63,660 nucleotides of DNA from Saprolegnia diclina VS20 (lineage: Eukaryota > Oomycota > Saprolegniomycetes > Saprolegniales > Saprolegniaceae): NCBI RefSeq assembly GCF_000281045.1, contig NW_008246094.1, forward strand, positions 312,949 to 376,608, in the 5' to 3' direction. A model generated the notes under the pieces. The model had not been told where the DNA came from. It searched no databases and saw only the letters and a program-made list of their open reading frames with translations. This document shows positions 1 to 11,939 of the stretch, in pieces. The position numbers were made by a program, and so were the translations under genes. How positions within the stretch are numbered: the stretch's first letter is position 1; the number at the start of each line of letters is the position of its first letter.

Positions 1-789
1 AGCGATGAGGGCTGTTGCCTCGATGTCAGTGCTGGGCTATGCCATAACATCCTACTAGCGTACTAGTTCTCTACTACCCTATGAATCAATACAAATTTTG
101 CTCGTATTTCTAGTAGGCTTAGAGAGGGTGCAGTGAGACTCGCTCTGCTGTCGTCTATATTCGCCGTTTGATCACAATTCTACTTATTGGCCAATCACGT
201 TGTAGGAAAGAGGCGAAAAACGACCTTTTTGACCAATCCATGTCGACCAGCGGGGTGCGCTGCCGATTCCAAGGCGATCGGCGGCCAAATGACGTTTGAA
301 AATGGCATTGCCCATACTTGGCACCGTGATAGAGACTCATTTGGAGAGCACGAAACGCTACGTCGCGTCGACGGTGCTGGTGTTTAGCTCGAGAAATCTG
401 CTTTCAAAGATTGGAGCGCACGCTATCTCATGTTTTACGGATATAGTGTGAGCATGTGTGCCATGATTAGTGTGCGCACACGTGCCGTGATTGGCCGATT
501 CAGGAGGCATTTGCGCGAATCACGGCGACACCGTCAAGTGACACCGAATGATCTTCCGCGCAACCCTCGTCCGTCAAAGCTTGCGACGGGAAATGTAGCG
601 TACATCTTCTATGTAAACGATATCTAAAAGCTCATACGTGGACATTGTCAGAGCCTCATGCGCCACGACATCCAAGGGACAGCTTCGACTACTACTGGCG
701 TCGTCCGCGGTCACGCAACACACCGCGCCGTGATTCGCCAAAACTTGGCGGCATATCTACCAATCGTGGTCCTTCGTCGCATTTCCAGC
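1..789. other. Gene-free left end with CCAAT-box motifs
   Basis: I see no convincing coding region here; the open frames are short and have no protein-like composition. A palindromic ATTGGCCAAT lies at 186-195, and single CCAAT/ATTGG boxes lie near 225 and 490. The box at 490 sits about 300 bp upstream of the small gene starting at 790. These match the CCAAT boxes found before many genes in this window. Confidence 0.5.
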
Positions 790-1104
790 ATGGCCCGCAA
801 GATCAACTGGGCCGGCGTCGGGCTCTCGGTCATCACGGGCACGAGCCTCGCCGCCGTGAGCATCATGGCGTACTTTCGCTTTGAGTTTCCCGAGCAATTT
901 GCCGAGGGCAGCGTGCGCCAGTCGCGCCCCGAGGCCTGGACCGACGAAGAGCGCCAGTGGGGCGCCTTTGGCTCGGGCCTCGCCGACGCCATTCCGTCCG
1001 CCGTCACCAACGTCTTCCGCTTCGAGAACGTCGCCGAGCGCATCGAGGCGCGCCGCGCCAAGCGTCGTCAAGAGATCCAAGACATCATTAACCAAAAAGA
1101 TTAG
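790..1104 (+). CDS. Small single-pass membrane protein, hypothetical
   Basis: This is a 104-residue single-exon protein. I chose the ATG at 790 (MARKINWAGVGLSV) because a hydrophobic helix begins almost at once, roughly residues 7-27, and the upstream in-frame extension is not protein-like. The rest is polar and charged, ending in a basic helix rich in Arg and Glu and a QKD tail. The layout (short N-terminal helix, small charged C-terminal domain) resembles small mitochondrial inner-membrane or ER proteins, but I do not recognise a family. It converges with the next gene; the two stop codons are only about 12 bp apart, so the 3' UTRs must overlap. Confidence 0.6.
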   Translation: MARKINWAGVGLSVITGTSLAAVSIMAYFRFEFPEQFAEGSVRQSRPEAWTDEERQWGAFGSGLADAIPSAVTNVFRFENVAERIEARRAKRRQEIQDIINQKD

Positions 1105-1116
1105 CTTGCGCTCTTT

Positions 1117-1455
1117 CTACGACTTGACTACCTTGTAGCGCCCAACGACCGCGCCGAGCAGCGGTGTCGGGCTCACTGTCGCATTTTGGAGGTGGCAGAT
1201 ACTGTCGGTGATTGTAAAGCTGGTGCAGGACGGTGCCGAAGCGCATGCATCGCAGCAGGCGTTCAGCTGCCCGAGGAGATCACCCCCTTGCATATTGCGC
1301 TTCTCCAGGATGATAGCATCGAAGTTCATGTTGATCATGACGCCATAGCAGTGCGCGTGCAAAGCCATCTTGGCGCCTTCGTAACACGTAGCGTCGGCCA
1401 GCACGAGGCGGAGCGGTACGAGCGCAAGGAGCACGAGCGTTGACGTATGCAGCAT
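1117..1455 (-). CDS. Small secreted cysteine-rich protein (PAN/Apple-like)
   Basis: A 112-residue protein starts at the ATG at 1455. Residues 1-22 form a typical signal peptide (MLHTSTLVLLALVPLRLVLA), which is why this start is preferred over upstream in-frame codons. The mature part has about eight cysteines, with a CCDACASAPSCTSFT stretch and a later C.LQNA segment. That order (CC..C....C..F, then C.L) recalls PAN/Apple domains, which bind carbohydrate or protein and are common in oomycete secreted proteins. The assignment rests on motif resemblance only. It has no membrane segment and no GPI signal, so it is probably released outside the cell. An unrelated small secreted protein is the alternative. 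Confidence 0.6.
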   Translation of the reverse strand: MLHTSTLVLLALVPLRLVLADATCYEGAKMALHAHCYGVMINMNFDAIILEKRNMQGGDLLGQLNACCDACASAPSCTSFTITDSICHLQNATVSPTPLLGAVVGRYKVVKS

Positions 1456-1585
1456 CGTAGTGCGTGGGTCGATCGAGTGTCGTTTTCTCGCCGTGATGTA
1501 AAGGCATCGGTGGCCCCGTCCCATTCTACGCTTTTTCAAGCAGCTAACTCAGGAGACAATAGCAAATAAAACGCCTGGCTCTTCG

Positions 1586-4500
1586 TTAGCCTTTTGTCAG
1601 TGGGTACAAGACGGGCGGCAGCGGTGTGCTCTCGCCGTGCATTTGAAGCACGTGGTTGTTGCCGCGGAGGTCCCAGCCGGCATGCGGTCCGTCCGACGCA
1701 GTGGCTTGGTGGTGGGCCTTGATACGCTGCTCGAGCAACGTTGGAACGTGGTTACTGGGCAGCGTCTCGACGCGCGCCACCAGCATCCCGTCGTCATTCG
1801 TTGTAAAATAGTCGTCCAGGCGGTTGCCGCCGTCGTCGTCGTCGTCGTCCGGTTGCAGATATGCGGGATCGAGATGGTACTGGAGTCCGTTGCCGTCCAT
1901 GTGCCGGTACACGGGCTGCTGCGTCTGGAGCGCGTCCAGCACGGCCACGTCGTACTCGACTGCGTCACTTGGTACATTGATAATTTGCGACATGTCGTGC
2001 CGCGTCGGGCGCGCGCGCCGCACTGCGTGGGCTTTAGGATTTCGCTGTGGCGGGCGCATGGGCGGCGGCACCGGACTCTTCTTTTTCGGGATCGACTGCA
2101 GCCGCCCGCCACCCCCCACGACGCGCGTCGGCAGGCTATTTGGCGCGCGCGGCGATGTCAAGTTGGGCGAGCTATAGTCGTGCTCGGAAATGTCCCGTGT
2201 AAAGGACGCGAAGGGCCCAAAATCGTCGCCGAGCTCGCTGCGATCTTCGGGGTTGGAGACGGGCCGGGAGACAGCAAAGGGGCCGATCGCACCCATCGCT
2301 ATCCGAGCGTGGAGACCAAACTGCGTCTCGTAGTCAGCGACCACGTTCGTCCGCACAAACGGCGCGCGGGCCGGCGCTTTCTCGAGCGACGCTTGCGTGA
2401 GCTTTGGAAGGACCGCGCCTTTGGTCCGCGCGATGCTGCGCCGGAGCAAGTGCCCCTGCGCGTACTCGGTCGTTGCGTCGCGACTGTGGTGCGTTAACGA
2501 GAAAAAATGGTGGTCGAGCTCCTCGTCCGGGATCAGCGACGTGATGTTGGTGAGGACGCTCTCGGGCGCCGAAAAGTCCATGCCATGCAGCTTGGCGCGC
2601 TCTTTGATCGGTGACCGCCGCGGCGGATACGTCTGCACGCTGCCGTCGGCCATGTCTTCGACCGCTTGGACCGCTTCGTCGACGCGAGTCATGAAGCGGA
2701 CTTTCTCGATGGTGAGGTACCCGCTGGCATCCTCTTCGGCCATACCGCTCTACGAACACATATATAAGAACTCATAGTAGATGTTCCTTTGCGCGACTTG
2801 ATCGAGCATGAGCTTGAGCGATGCGACGCGGTCGCGCAGGTTGGCGACACGGTGCTTGTACTGGTACAGCTCGAATTCTTGATCCATGATCTTGCGCGTC
2901 GTCGCTTGCTCGTACGCGCGGAAGCGCAGCAAGCGCGCTGCAAAGTCCTCGAGCACCAAGAGGCTGCGTTCGGCATGCATCTTGCCAACGCCAATCTCAC
3001 ACTGCGTGCGCTGCTTCTCCTCGAGAATGCGTGCGTCGCGCCGGGCGATCTGCCGCAAGAGCTCGAGTCGCTCGGCCTCGCGCCGCGTAATCTCGTGCCC
3101 GAGCTCGACGATGCGGTACTCGCACTGCACTTTGAGCTCATGGCCTTTGAGCGAGTGGCGCCGTTTGGTCGTCGAGAAGGCCGGGTTCTCATGGCGCATG
3201 TCCATCAGCGCCTAAACAAAAGTCACTCATTTGGAAGACCAAGGGGCAGAGTGACCATGACGGCGACGACGCTCTTGTGCATAACGTCGGCCGCCGACTT
3301 GCTCGGCAGCGACACGTGCTGCACGTCGCCGATCCCAAGCGACGCCTCGAGATGGCCGTTGCCCAAGGCAAACGCGTGCTCGTAGTGACCCTTGAGCTCG
3401 ACGATGGCCTCGTCAAACGTAACTTCATGCTTTCGAATGCGGTCCATGAGCCCGGCCGTGGATGTGTTGAGCTGCGACATAACCAATTGGCTCGCGTTGG
3501 ACTCGAGTTGGAGCACGCGCTTCTCTCGCACGAGTGCGTCTCGCTCGACCGTCATGTTGCGAATGATTTTCTCTTGCTGCTCGAGGCGTTGATGGAGGAT
3601 CTTGACTTCCATGTGATTGGCCTCGATCGTCTACGGTCGCGTGAGTGATTTGTATCAACTTGATACTTGTGCCTTGGAGAGGTCGTTGATCTGGGCTTCG
3701 TTCTCGCGGCGCATATACGCCATTTCGCGCATTTGAGACATGGCCACCTTGAGCTCGAGCTCCACTTTGTTGACCGACTCTTTCGCGCCGTCCTCCACAA
3801 CCTTGCACCGGTCTTTCATCGCGTTAAACCTACACAACCACTGATGGACAACATTGGTCCAACTTGCATACCCAATGGTCATGCGCTCGACGTTGCGCTC
3901 CATCTCGGCTATTTGACTCCGGAGCTGGTCGTTGACTTTATCGAGCTGCTGCAGTGACGTCTGGCTCGTCGCGAACGCGCGCTTGGCGAGCTGCAAGTCG
4001 TTTTCGACCGACTCGAGCGTCGCGCGGACGTTCCAGAGGTGTTCTTGGCTCTTCTCACGCTCGGCGCGCATCGTCTCAATGTCTTTTTCGAGCTCGACCT
4101 TTTTGTTGAGGAGCCTCTCGATGCGGAGCCGGTCGCCTTCGCGCATGTGGTTGTTCTTCTTCTCCATCAAGAGCAGCTGCGCTTGGGCTTCGAGCACCAT
4201 ATAATCGCGCTTTTGCTGCCCCACTTGGAGCGTGAGCGCCGCCACGTCGGCGGTCAGAGACGCGCACGCGCCACGGTCCTTCTCCATGACGTTTTTCAGC
4301 GAGAGAACGGTCGCGTCGGCTTCTTCGAGCGCACTTGTCTTGGCCGCGAGGGCAATGGTCGTTGTATGGAGCTCGGCAGAGAGCGACGCAACTCTGGCTT
4401 CGAGCTTTTCGTTGCTGAGCGCGAGGACCTCTCGGGCCGCGTGGTGCTTGAGCCGCTCGAGTGAGCCCGCTTTAATCTCGCTCTTGGCAAGGTCGAGTTC

Positions 4501-5724
4501 GTCCTTGATCGCTTGGTTGGCGGCTTGGAGCTCGCGCATGCGGTCGGCCGCGCGCGTCTTGTGTTCGTCGACTTTGGCCTTGTAATCGTCGACGTTTTGG
4601 AGCTACATGTCTCATAGTCTTCTGGATCACCGAGACTAAGCCTACTTCGTGAAGATAGCCCGTCAACTCGACTTGGAGATTGGACTTTTCGGCCAATGCG
4701 ATGTGCAGCGACTGGCTCGTGTTCGCGAGCTCCTCGCGTGTCGCGGCAACGGTGTTTTCGAGCTCGAGAATCTCAAGGTTGGCAAGGCGCACGAGGTCGT
4801 CGGACGCCGCCGTGGCCTCTCGCGCCGCTTGCACCTGTCCGAGAACATGACTTTTGTATCCACGATGAGAGAGTCGAGTACCTCGTCTCGCAAGGCGGCA
4901 ATGGTCGCGTCCCGACTGCTCACTTCCGCGACACGCTCGGCCACGATTGCTCGCTCGGCGTGCGTCTCTGCCTACACTTTTGTTTCAATGTACCACGTCG
5001 GAAAGAAAGGACAAACTTGGGCCGTGACAATGGCCGCTTGCAATGTCGACGTCTGGAGCTCGTACTCGCGGATCGCATTCTGCTTCCAGACCGCGGTCGC
5101 GTGGTTGAACTTGAGCATCGCCATTTCGTACCGTCCGTCTTCGCACTTTTCCAGCAAGTGTAGAAACGTGAGCCAAATGTTGGCCGCAATGTGCGACTCG
5201 GCGTACGCCGGGCAGTGCCGGCCAATCTCGTGAATGAGCGTGTGAAAGCCGCTCGAATAGACGAAAAGACCGCGGAATATACGGTCCACGATCGCCTTGG
5301 GCATGCCGAGCCGGAGCAGCGAGCCCGAGTCGATGCCCGCGCCTTCGAGTGGGCTTTTGTCGGGCGCGGAAAATATCGTTTGAATGTCGTTGTACTCGAG
5401 TTTGCTCTGGTACAATAGCGCTTGCTTCTTTGCATCGCTAGTTGCGTCTTCGGCCACGTACGAGCCCGAGAGCGGGATCAACTGGATAGCACCGCGTAAG
5501 AGGTGGGCGTTGACCCACGCCTCGACGGCGCCCGGGTCGTGCGTCTTGACGGCTTCGTCTTCGAGGTGCTCGGTGGGCGCAAAGAGCGGCACGTCGCCAA
5601 GACTGTGGGGCAACGTCGGAGCGCCCTGCCGCTTTGCAAACATGGACTGCGACTCCTTCTTCATGCGAATGATCTCGAGCTCTGCGGGGGGAATCGCCCC
5701 CCACTTGGTATCTGCATAATCCAT
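1586..5724 (-). CDS. Long coiled-coil protein, 8 exons, function unknown
   Basis: Eight exons join in frame: 5724-5017, 4971-4882, 4834-4646, 4601-3872, 3829-3667, 3630-3255, 3211-2798 and 2749-1586, giving 1,277 residues. In-frame ATGs at 5754 and 5832 are alternative starts. Residues 1 to about 235 are a globular non-coiled region. About 235-890 is almost continuous heptad-type coiled coil rich in Glu, Lys, Ala and Leu. The last 390 residues are low-complexity, with a run of Asp near the end. Introns are 36-48 nt. The intron at 3871-3830 is 42 nt and open in frame, so it might be retained. The last intron (2797-2750) removes an in-frame TAG; without it the protein would end near residue 890. 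I do not recognise a family. The neighbouring centrosomal-type gene suggests a cytoskeletal or ciliary role, but that is inference. Confidence 0.7.
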
Positions 5725-5942
5725 GTGAGCTAACCGAAAAACGAGAAGCGCCATGTACCAAACTGAAGGATGCTGCGCGTCGAGGCCTCGGGGATGACCC
5801 GCAGCCGCGGCTCTATGACGCGCCGATAGCATCGCGGTGCATTCGTCATCGCCACGTACCTCGTGGCTCCATCGCCCCGCCTTTCCGTGCCGTTATCTGT
5901 ACAAGAAACGCTTATAGACGCGCTTATCGACTAACTTGGGCA

Positions 5943-8900
5943 CTAGTAGAGTCTCTTTGACACCGATGACGGCGGCTTGGGGCTACTGCGCGCTGGCGCC
6001 AACGGCGTCTTGGGCTTGACGCGCCGCTTGGGCTTGGGCGGCGTCATGGTGGCATGTGGTGGCGCCGGGTGCAGCGGTGCCTGGTGCAGTCGCTGCAGTA
6101 AGCGGTCTTGGAGCGACCGAATGTCATCGTGAATGCTCTTCGTGTGCACGTCGAGGGCCGCCAACTCTGTATCGAGCGCAACTTCTTGGTTGCTTCGACT
6201 CAGCATCGGCGGCATCGCGATCGTGGCCTGGACGTCTTGAAGAAGCGACGTCACTTTGGTCGCCTCGCTGCTGCGGAGGCTCTCGACTTGGGATGAGAGC
6301 GCGGCGACGTGCGCATTCTTTTCGTGGAGGAGCTTGAGCAGCTCGGCGTTGCGGGCTTCGACAGCCACGCGCTGCTGGTCACTCGCATACGCGGCGTCGC
6401 GCGCGTGCAGGAGCTCGCGCTCGGCATCTTCTTCGCGCGTGTGGATGTCGCGGCACGTCTGCGCAAGGCGCCGTTCGTACTCGTGGCAGCGCACGGCCGC
6501 GTCCTGCCGCTCGGCGCGCTCGGTCGCGAGAAGGTGCTCATTGGACTGCGCCGCGGCTTCAGTTGTCGCCAGCTGGTCCTCGAGTGCTGCGGTATGTCGC
6601 GCTTGCTGCGCTAGCTGTTCAACTTGGCGGCGCGCCAGGTCTTTTTCGCGCTCGAGCTGCGTCGAGGTCGCCAAGAGCTCGTGTTTAACGTCCAGCAGCA
6701 TGCGCTGGAGCCGCTCGACGTCTTGCACGTGGACCTGCACGGCCGCGTCCATCTCGGCGCGGTCGCGGGCGTGGGCTTGTGCCTGGAGTCGCAAAAGTGT
6801 CTCATTCTCTTCCACTTGCCCTTGGGTGGTGGCCACCTCACCACGCAGAGTTGCGATCGCAGCGTCCTTCTCCGCACACAGCGTATACGCGTCGGCGACA
6901 GCCGCGTCTTTGGTCGCTAGCTTGGTTTCTAGCGACGCTATCTGTGCTTGGAGTGCTTCATTAGTCGAGCGAAGCGTGCTCACAGTGTCGGCGGCCGCGT
7001 CCTGTGCGTCTTGCGCGTCGCGCGTCATGTCTTCGAGAGCGACCATTTGCGCACTGCGCATCATGGCGTGCCGGAGAACCCAGTGCGACCAGCACCTCGT
7101 TCGTAGACGCCCATGCGACTGATATGCAAGCAGCGCCAACAGTCGTTTCGTGCGGCCTTGCAGGCTTGCCCACCGCCGCCACCTACGTCGTTGTCGTCAT
7201 CTTACTCGGTGCCATACGTGGTAAGCAACCGGTGCCAAAGGCTTGCGGCCGTCCACAGCTGCATGCGCGCTTCCAGCTTGAGCAGGTTCTTGTCGCGGCG
7301 TCGCATCTCACGCGCGAGAAAGACGGCGTGGCGGAGCCCGAAAAACACCTTGCGGAGCTGCGCCTGCTTGTGCGCGCGTCGGTGGCGCAGGTGCAGCACA
7401 GCTTCTGCGCCCCAGACCCGCCACACCTTGCGCAACCATTTGGTGCTATAGTGTTTGTATGCCTTGAGATACCCAAGGACATATTTTCTCCGCCTTGTCT
7501 TGTAGAGCACCCAGCAGCGCCACGTTCGCTTCATACAGTGTGTCGTCGCATGGCGAAGTGCAATCTGCGACCCGCGGCTTGCATCGCGCGCGCCTGCACT
7601 CGTGGCTGCCCAGTGCGCGACGATTTTCCGAAGGCAGAAGCGATTGGCCTTGCAACGCCGCTGTCCCGCCGCCAGTGCATTGGCATGGCACCGCTACGTC
7701 GTCCATCATTGTCCAGCAGCAACGTCGGCGCAGCGTACCTGCCAGAGGCGCCAGTGCGCCTGCCGCCGCATGCTCTTGGCCATCGTGATTGCGCGCTGCA
7801 GCTGCCGCCACGCACCAAAGGTCACCGCTCGCGTGCGTTGCGCTCGACGGGAGAGCAACGAGCGCTCGATGTCAATCCGCGGGCGCCTTTGGCTTTGGGC
7901 AAAAAGGTGCAACTGGTGGAAATTCTTGTAGAGCACGAGCCGGTCGCGGCTGCGCTGGAGGGACCGGCGGTGGCGACGCTGTAAAAAGTGCCCCCGCGCG
8001 ACGTGGCGCCATGCGCCGAAACATGCCCGGACGCACTGCCGTTCGGCCTGGAGACGGGACGCGGCTTGCGCGCGCCGCACGAATGCCCGTTGAGTTGCCA
8101 GCGTTTGCCAGCTTTGAAAGAGACGGCGCACACGACCGTTAGCGCGACGAGTCGACGCAAATTTTGTGATGGCGCTAAACCGACCAATGTTGGCCCAGCG
8201 CTCAAAGCAAGCAGCTGCGACACGCGAAAGGTGCTGCTGCGCGTAGCGTGCTGCACGTCGCTGCGTCGCCGCATGCGTCTGCCACGCTGCAAAGGCGCGC
8301 TGGGCACGGACCGCGACGGAGCGAGCTGTGAGCGCATCCGCGCGCTGTCGACGTCGACACCATTGGTGCCAGCCTTGCAGCAGCCGCTGAAGTTTAGTCT
8401 GCCAGAGACGCGATGTTTTGTGTGTTGGCGACGCGATGGAGGGGGCGATAGAATGCCGGTAGTGCGTCGGATACAAGCGCGGTGCGGGTGTCATGTCGGC
8501 CAAGAACATTGTCGTCCGCGGCGCCGGGGGGCTGCCGTATTCACTCTCTCTATATACCGACTCGCGAGGGTGCCACGGGTCGATGGCCACTGGAGGCGGT
8601 GGCGGCGTCGCAGCACGACCGTAGCTGCACTTACTGACCTTACTAGGAGGTAGGTGGGCCGTGCGGGCGCTCGACGCAGTGCTTGTCCTTCGGAGACCAG
8701 CATCCGGACCGTCGTCGTCGTCTGAGAGGCGGCTCGCTGCATATGGATGCAGGTTGCTTCGGGTGTTGATGGGAATCCCACTGCGGTCTGCCAAAGGCTT
8801 GGCTCGTCTCGTCGGTGGAACGGACGGTGTCTCGGGCGAGCGCTCGCATTCGTTCGAGTCTTCAACGCTTGCATCGTCGACGGGAGGTTCTAACTGCGAT

Positions 8901-10594
8901 AAGCATCCGTGGGACATCACGGTCGTAGAGGGCGCGGTTGCCGAAGCCGTGTTCGTGTAGGGTGATGATGTCCTCGCGGTTCCTTGCGTTGCCGATGGCA
9001 TCAAGGAAGGACTGGCGTTCGAAGCGCACACAACGGCATTTGGGCGAGCGCTCGCTGCCTCCTCGGCCAAATGGCTCAACTTTATACCGAATGGCGCTGC
9101 GCGAGGCCGAGTGGATGCCGCAACTGTTTCTTCCGGCAATAAGATCGCAGGTCGCTGCAATGGTTCGCTGGGCGCCGCCATGTCGCGCAGCCGCCGAATC
9201 TGATGCTCGTACTCGAGTAGTTGGATCTCCAGCGCACGCTCGCGCTCCTGGCTCTGCGTCCGTGCGTCGCGCTCGTGCAGCGACTGTTCCATGAGCTGCA
9301 TCTGAAGCCGCAGCACAGCCTCGCGGTCTTCGAGTTGGTCGTCGTCGACGTGGTCGCTTGCTTTGGCCGGCATTTTCAATCGATGACGCCGCGTGGGGCT
9401 GAGCTGGCGCTGGGCTTTCACCTGCGCGATCGAGTCGAGGTGCCGAAACTCAAATTTGTTGACGGCTTCGCTCAGCGTCATGTCGGTAAAGTCGCCGCAG
9501 CGCGCGCCGGACGGCGGCAACCGGCGCCGCGATCGCTTCCACTCGTCGTCGCCCAGCATACCGTCCTCGAGCCCGTCTTGGCGATGTCCCTTTGCCGAGG
9601 GTGCAGCTGCAAGACGCTCCGAGTCGGAGTGGACGACACGCGTGGTGTCTGCCGTACGGGTGGGACGAAGCGTCGGCGCCCGCACGAGCAGCGACTTGAT
9701 GGCGTCCATGAGGTCGCGCCGGTTGCGCTCACAGAGGCCTCGGAGCTTGGCGATCGTGTTTTGCTGGACGGCGAGGACGCTCGCATACGCATCTTCCCAC
9801 GACGGTGCGGCCGGCGTCGCCAGCGATTTCAGCTTCTCCTTGGCCGCGGGCCCGAGCTTTTGCAGTAGCAATTTAGCTTTTCGAAGCGGGTACTGCTGGA
9901 GCTTCTCGTAGGCGCGGACCACCATGCGCTCTAATTGGCCCTCGGTCGTCGCGTCGTGCGCCGCCGGTGCGTCGTGGCTCCAGAGCCGGAGGAGCAGGTC
10001 GACGTTGACGGCCATCGACTCGAGCGGTGGCAGCGACGACGAGCCATAGACGACCAAGTAAAACTCCTTGTGCAACGCAATGCGCTGGACGAGCCACTCG
10101 AGGCGTGTGATGGCGCCGTGGTTCTCGGCCAAAAGCTGCCGCAGCGACGCGTCCTGGGCGATCAGAAAAGAAGAGACCTGGCGCTCTTTAGTCGATATAT
10201 CGAGCGTGTCGAGCACCGAGAGCGTCGGGAGCAGCTGCAGCACGCGCGGACGGTAGTTGGGCGACTCGCAAATCGGGTTGCCGACGAGGTACAGCGTCTT
10301 GAGATGCGGCGACGAGATATGCGCGAGCTCGTCAAAGCGCGCAATGGCGTTGCTCCCAAGCGAGAGCATCTTGAGGTGGCCAAACTGCTCGAGGCCGGCG
10401 AGCGACGCCAGGTTGTTCTGGCTCAGGTACACGCACGTGGTCGTGCGCGCGACGGACGCCACGACGGGCCCGATGACGTCGATGGCCTTGTTGACCATAT
10501 TGAGTTTGGTGCCATCGACGACGCGCATGCCATGGGCCTTGAGCACGTCCATGAGGCTCGTGCCCCGGCATCCCTTGCGCCGCTTCGACTCCAT
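5943..10594 (-). CDS. LRR + Sfi1-repeat + coiled-coil protein, centrosome/basal-body candidate
   Basis: Three exons (10594-7739, 7693-7218, 7182-5943; introns of 45 and 35 nt ending TAG) give 1,523 residues. Residues about 45-170 hold leucine-rich repeats with an LRR-cap motif (NPICESPNYRPRVLQLLP). A long polar linker follows. From about 720 to 1110 there are some ten Sfi1-type repeats, helices with a Trp spaced as in FxxW/LxxW followed by basic residues (for example LFQSWQTLATQ, CFGAWRHVARG, KVWRVW). Residues about 1130-1440 are coiled coil, and the tail is basic and Pro/Lys-rich. Sfi1 repeats bind centrin at spindle-pole bodies and basal bodies, and LRR/coiled-coil proteins such as human LRRCC1 are centrosomal. 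A role in centriole or basal-body structure is therefore likely. The second splice joins two halves of the Sfi1 array, which supports one gene. Confidence 0.8.
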
Positions 10595-10624
10595 CGGCGC
10601 GATGGCACTGACATACTTGTATGG

Positions 10625-10643
10625 TATTATTATTATTATTATT
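10625..10643 (+). repeat. ATT/TAT microsatellite
   Basis: Six ATT units lie about 30 bp upstream of the LRR/Sfi1 gene start (minus strand). It is a simple repeat in a probable promoter or 5' UTR, and its length may be polymorphic. Confidence 0.9.
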
Positions 10644-10871
10644 CAACAGCTATAGTAGAACCGAGATAACAATGATTGTAGCTATTGTATGCTGCTCATG
10701 GACGCTTTTTAAATGGGACGAAAGATCGCGCGCGTCAAGCGACCGGTCGGCGATCGCAAGCAGCGCCGACAGTGCGGCAGCATTGCGCTGCCAACGGCGA
10801 TAGGAGCTCGCGCAGAGGGTAGGTACCACCAACGATGCGTTTTGTCATTGCTACTACCATGACGCTTTCGC

Positions 10872-11141
10872 CTAACTCGGGCTACGACCTCTAGCCATGC
10901 ACGCCATGGGCGTACAGGTGCGACGGTCGGCGGAGCTGTCGGTGGCATACTTGGCGACGACGAGAGGCGCTACGAAAGTTACATGCTCGTGTGGTGATCC
11001 AGCAGTCGTCGTCGTCAACGGCGGTGATGCCACGAGGGCTTTCAACGAAGAAGGGCGGTCGATGGTGTTGTCGCCTTGGAGTATGCCAAGCGAGCTCAGC
11101 AGCCCGAGCTGGCGCTGGATCATCGCCATGTCCACGACCAT
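10872..11141 (-). CDS. Small hypothetical ORF
   Basis: An 89-residue frame from the ATG at 11141 ends at a TAG at 10872-10874. Its start (MVVDMAMIQRQLGLLSSLG) is helix-like. The rest is Thr/Ser-rich without a recognised motif. The frame stays open upstream of the ATG to about 11192 with plausible residues, so it could be the last exon of a gene whose 5' part I could not join. An inverted pair of CCAAT boxes lies 55-85 bp upstream, as before other genes here. Weak candidate. Confidence 0.3.
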   Translation of the reverse strand: MVVDMAMIQRQLGLLSSLGILQGDNTIDRPSSLKALVASPPLTTTTAGSPHEHVTFVAPLVVAKYATDSSADRRTCTPMACMARGRSPS

Positions 11142-11194
11142 GCCATCCTCGCTAAAGCCCAGGCCTCTCCAAGATCGCGTCAATGTCGGCACGG

Positions 11195-11227
11195 GATTGG
11201 CTATATTTTCACATTATATAGCCAATC
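11195..11227. promoter_or_regulatory. Inverted CCAAT-box pair (11-bp perfect inverted repeat)
   Basis: GATTGGCTATA at 11195-11205 is exactly mirrored by TATAGCCAATC at 11217-11227, with an 11-nt spacer. The core is a head-to-head pair of CCAAT boxes (NF-Y-type sites) whose inner edges are 21 nt apart, with TATA-like arms. It lies upstream of the small minus-strand frame at 10872-11141. Confidence 0.5.
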
Positions 11228-11443
11228 AAATGATTGGTTGGCTGAGACGTGAAAATGCATGGCTCTCCGCGTGCGCCCGGATGTCTCGGGCGGCGGTCGC
11301 CATTTTCAAAAAAAAATTCGTCGATGAGATTTCGACAGATTCTAGTAGACTATGAAGCGGGGAGTTGAATGCTGCAGCTATCGTGCTCGAAATCGCTCGG
11401 CATCCTGCTTAAATCGCCCAAAGTTCTTAGGATAGGGCTAGGT

Positions 11444-11868
11444 CTACGATATGATTGGTGGATACAAAATACGACAACCGGAATCCTTGCCATGACCACG
11501 CACGCACTGGCCAAGAGACACCAAGCACAGGCCTAACACGATCGCACCCTCGCCAGCACCAAAATGTACGCGTCTCGAAGAGGTCTTAGTAAGGCATCGC
11601 ATGGTGGCGGTGGCGGGCGCCAAGTCCAGATGAATGGCATTGTTGCACTGCGCCTGGTAGGCACAGTTTTCAGCAGCACGGAACACGAGCATACCACCAA
11701 GTCGTTCCAGTCAGATTGCCCACAGTCCGTTGGCGTCGTACAAGCTTCTGCATTGCATAACCATTGGTGTATGTAGGTTGGTATCTCGACCATGTTATCC
11801 TGTCGATGGCACCATGCATGGTGCGTAAAAGTTGCGTGCGCCCAGCCGTCGGCGTCGGATGCTGCCAC
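11444..11868 (-). CDS. Possible small cysteine-containing gene with one intron
   Basis: Two minus-strand frames look protein-like and can be joined. The upstream one contains WLCNAEACTTPTDCGQSDW. The downstream one contains QCNNAIHLDLAPATATMRC and ends at a TAG at about 11444. A GT..CAG intron of about 41 nt near 11655-11695 would join them in frame. Cysteine spacing suggests an extracellular or small zinc-binding protein. I found no clear signal peptide or start codon and no family, so this may be a relic. It overlaps nothing better and lies immediately upstream of the Derlin gene on the other strand. Confidence 0.25.
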
Positions 11869-11939
11869 GTGTGCGGTGGTTGCGGCGTATTTTTAATAAA
11901 ATAAAACGACGATTAGTTTTCGATTGTCTCGCTCCGACC

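Noticed and set aside
4818-4836. 17-nt intron at the GTCATG donor in the coiled-coil gene
   Set aside because: Too short to splice; an upstream GT at 4881 gives a 47-nt intron with the same acceptor and correct phase.
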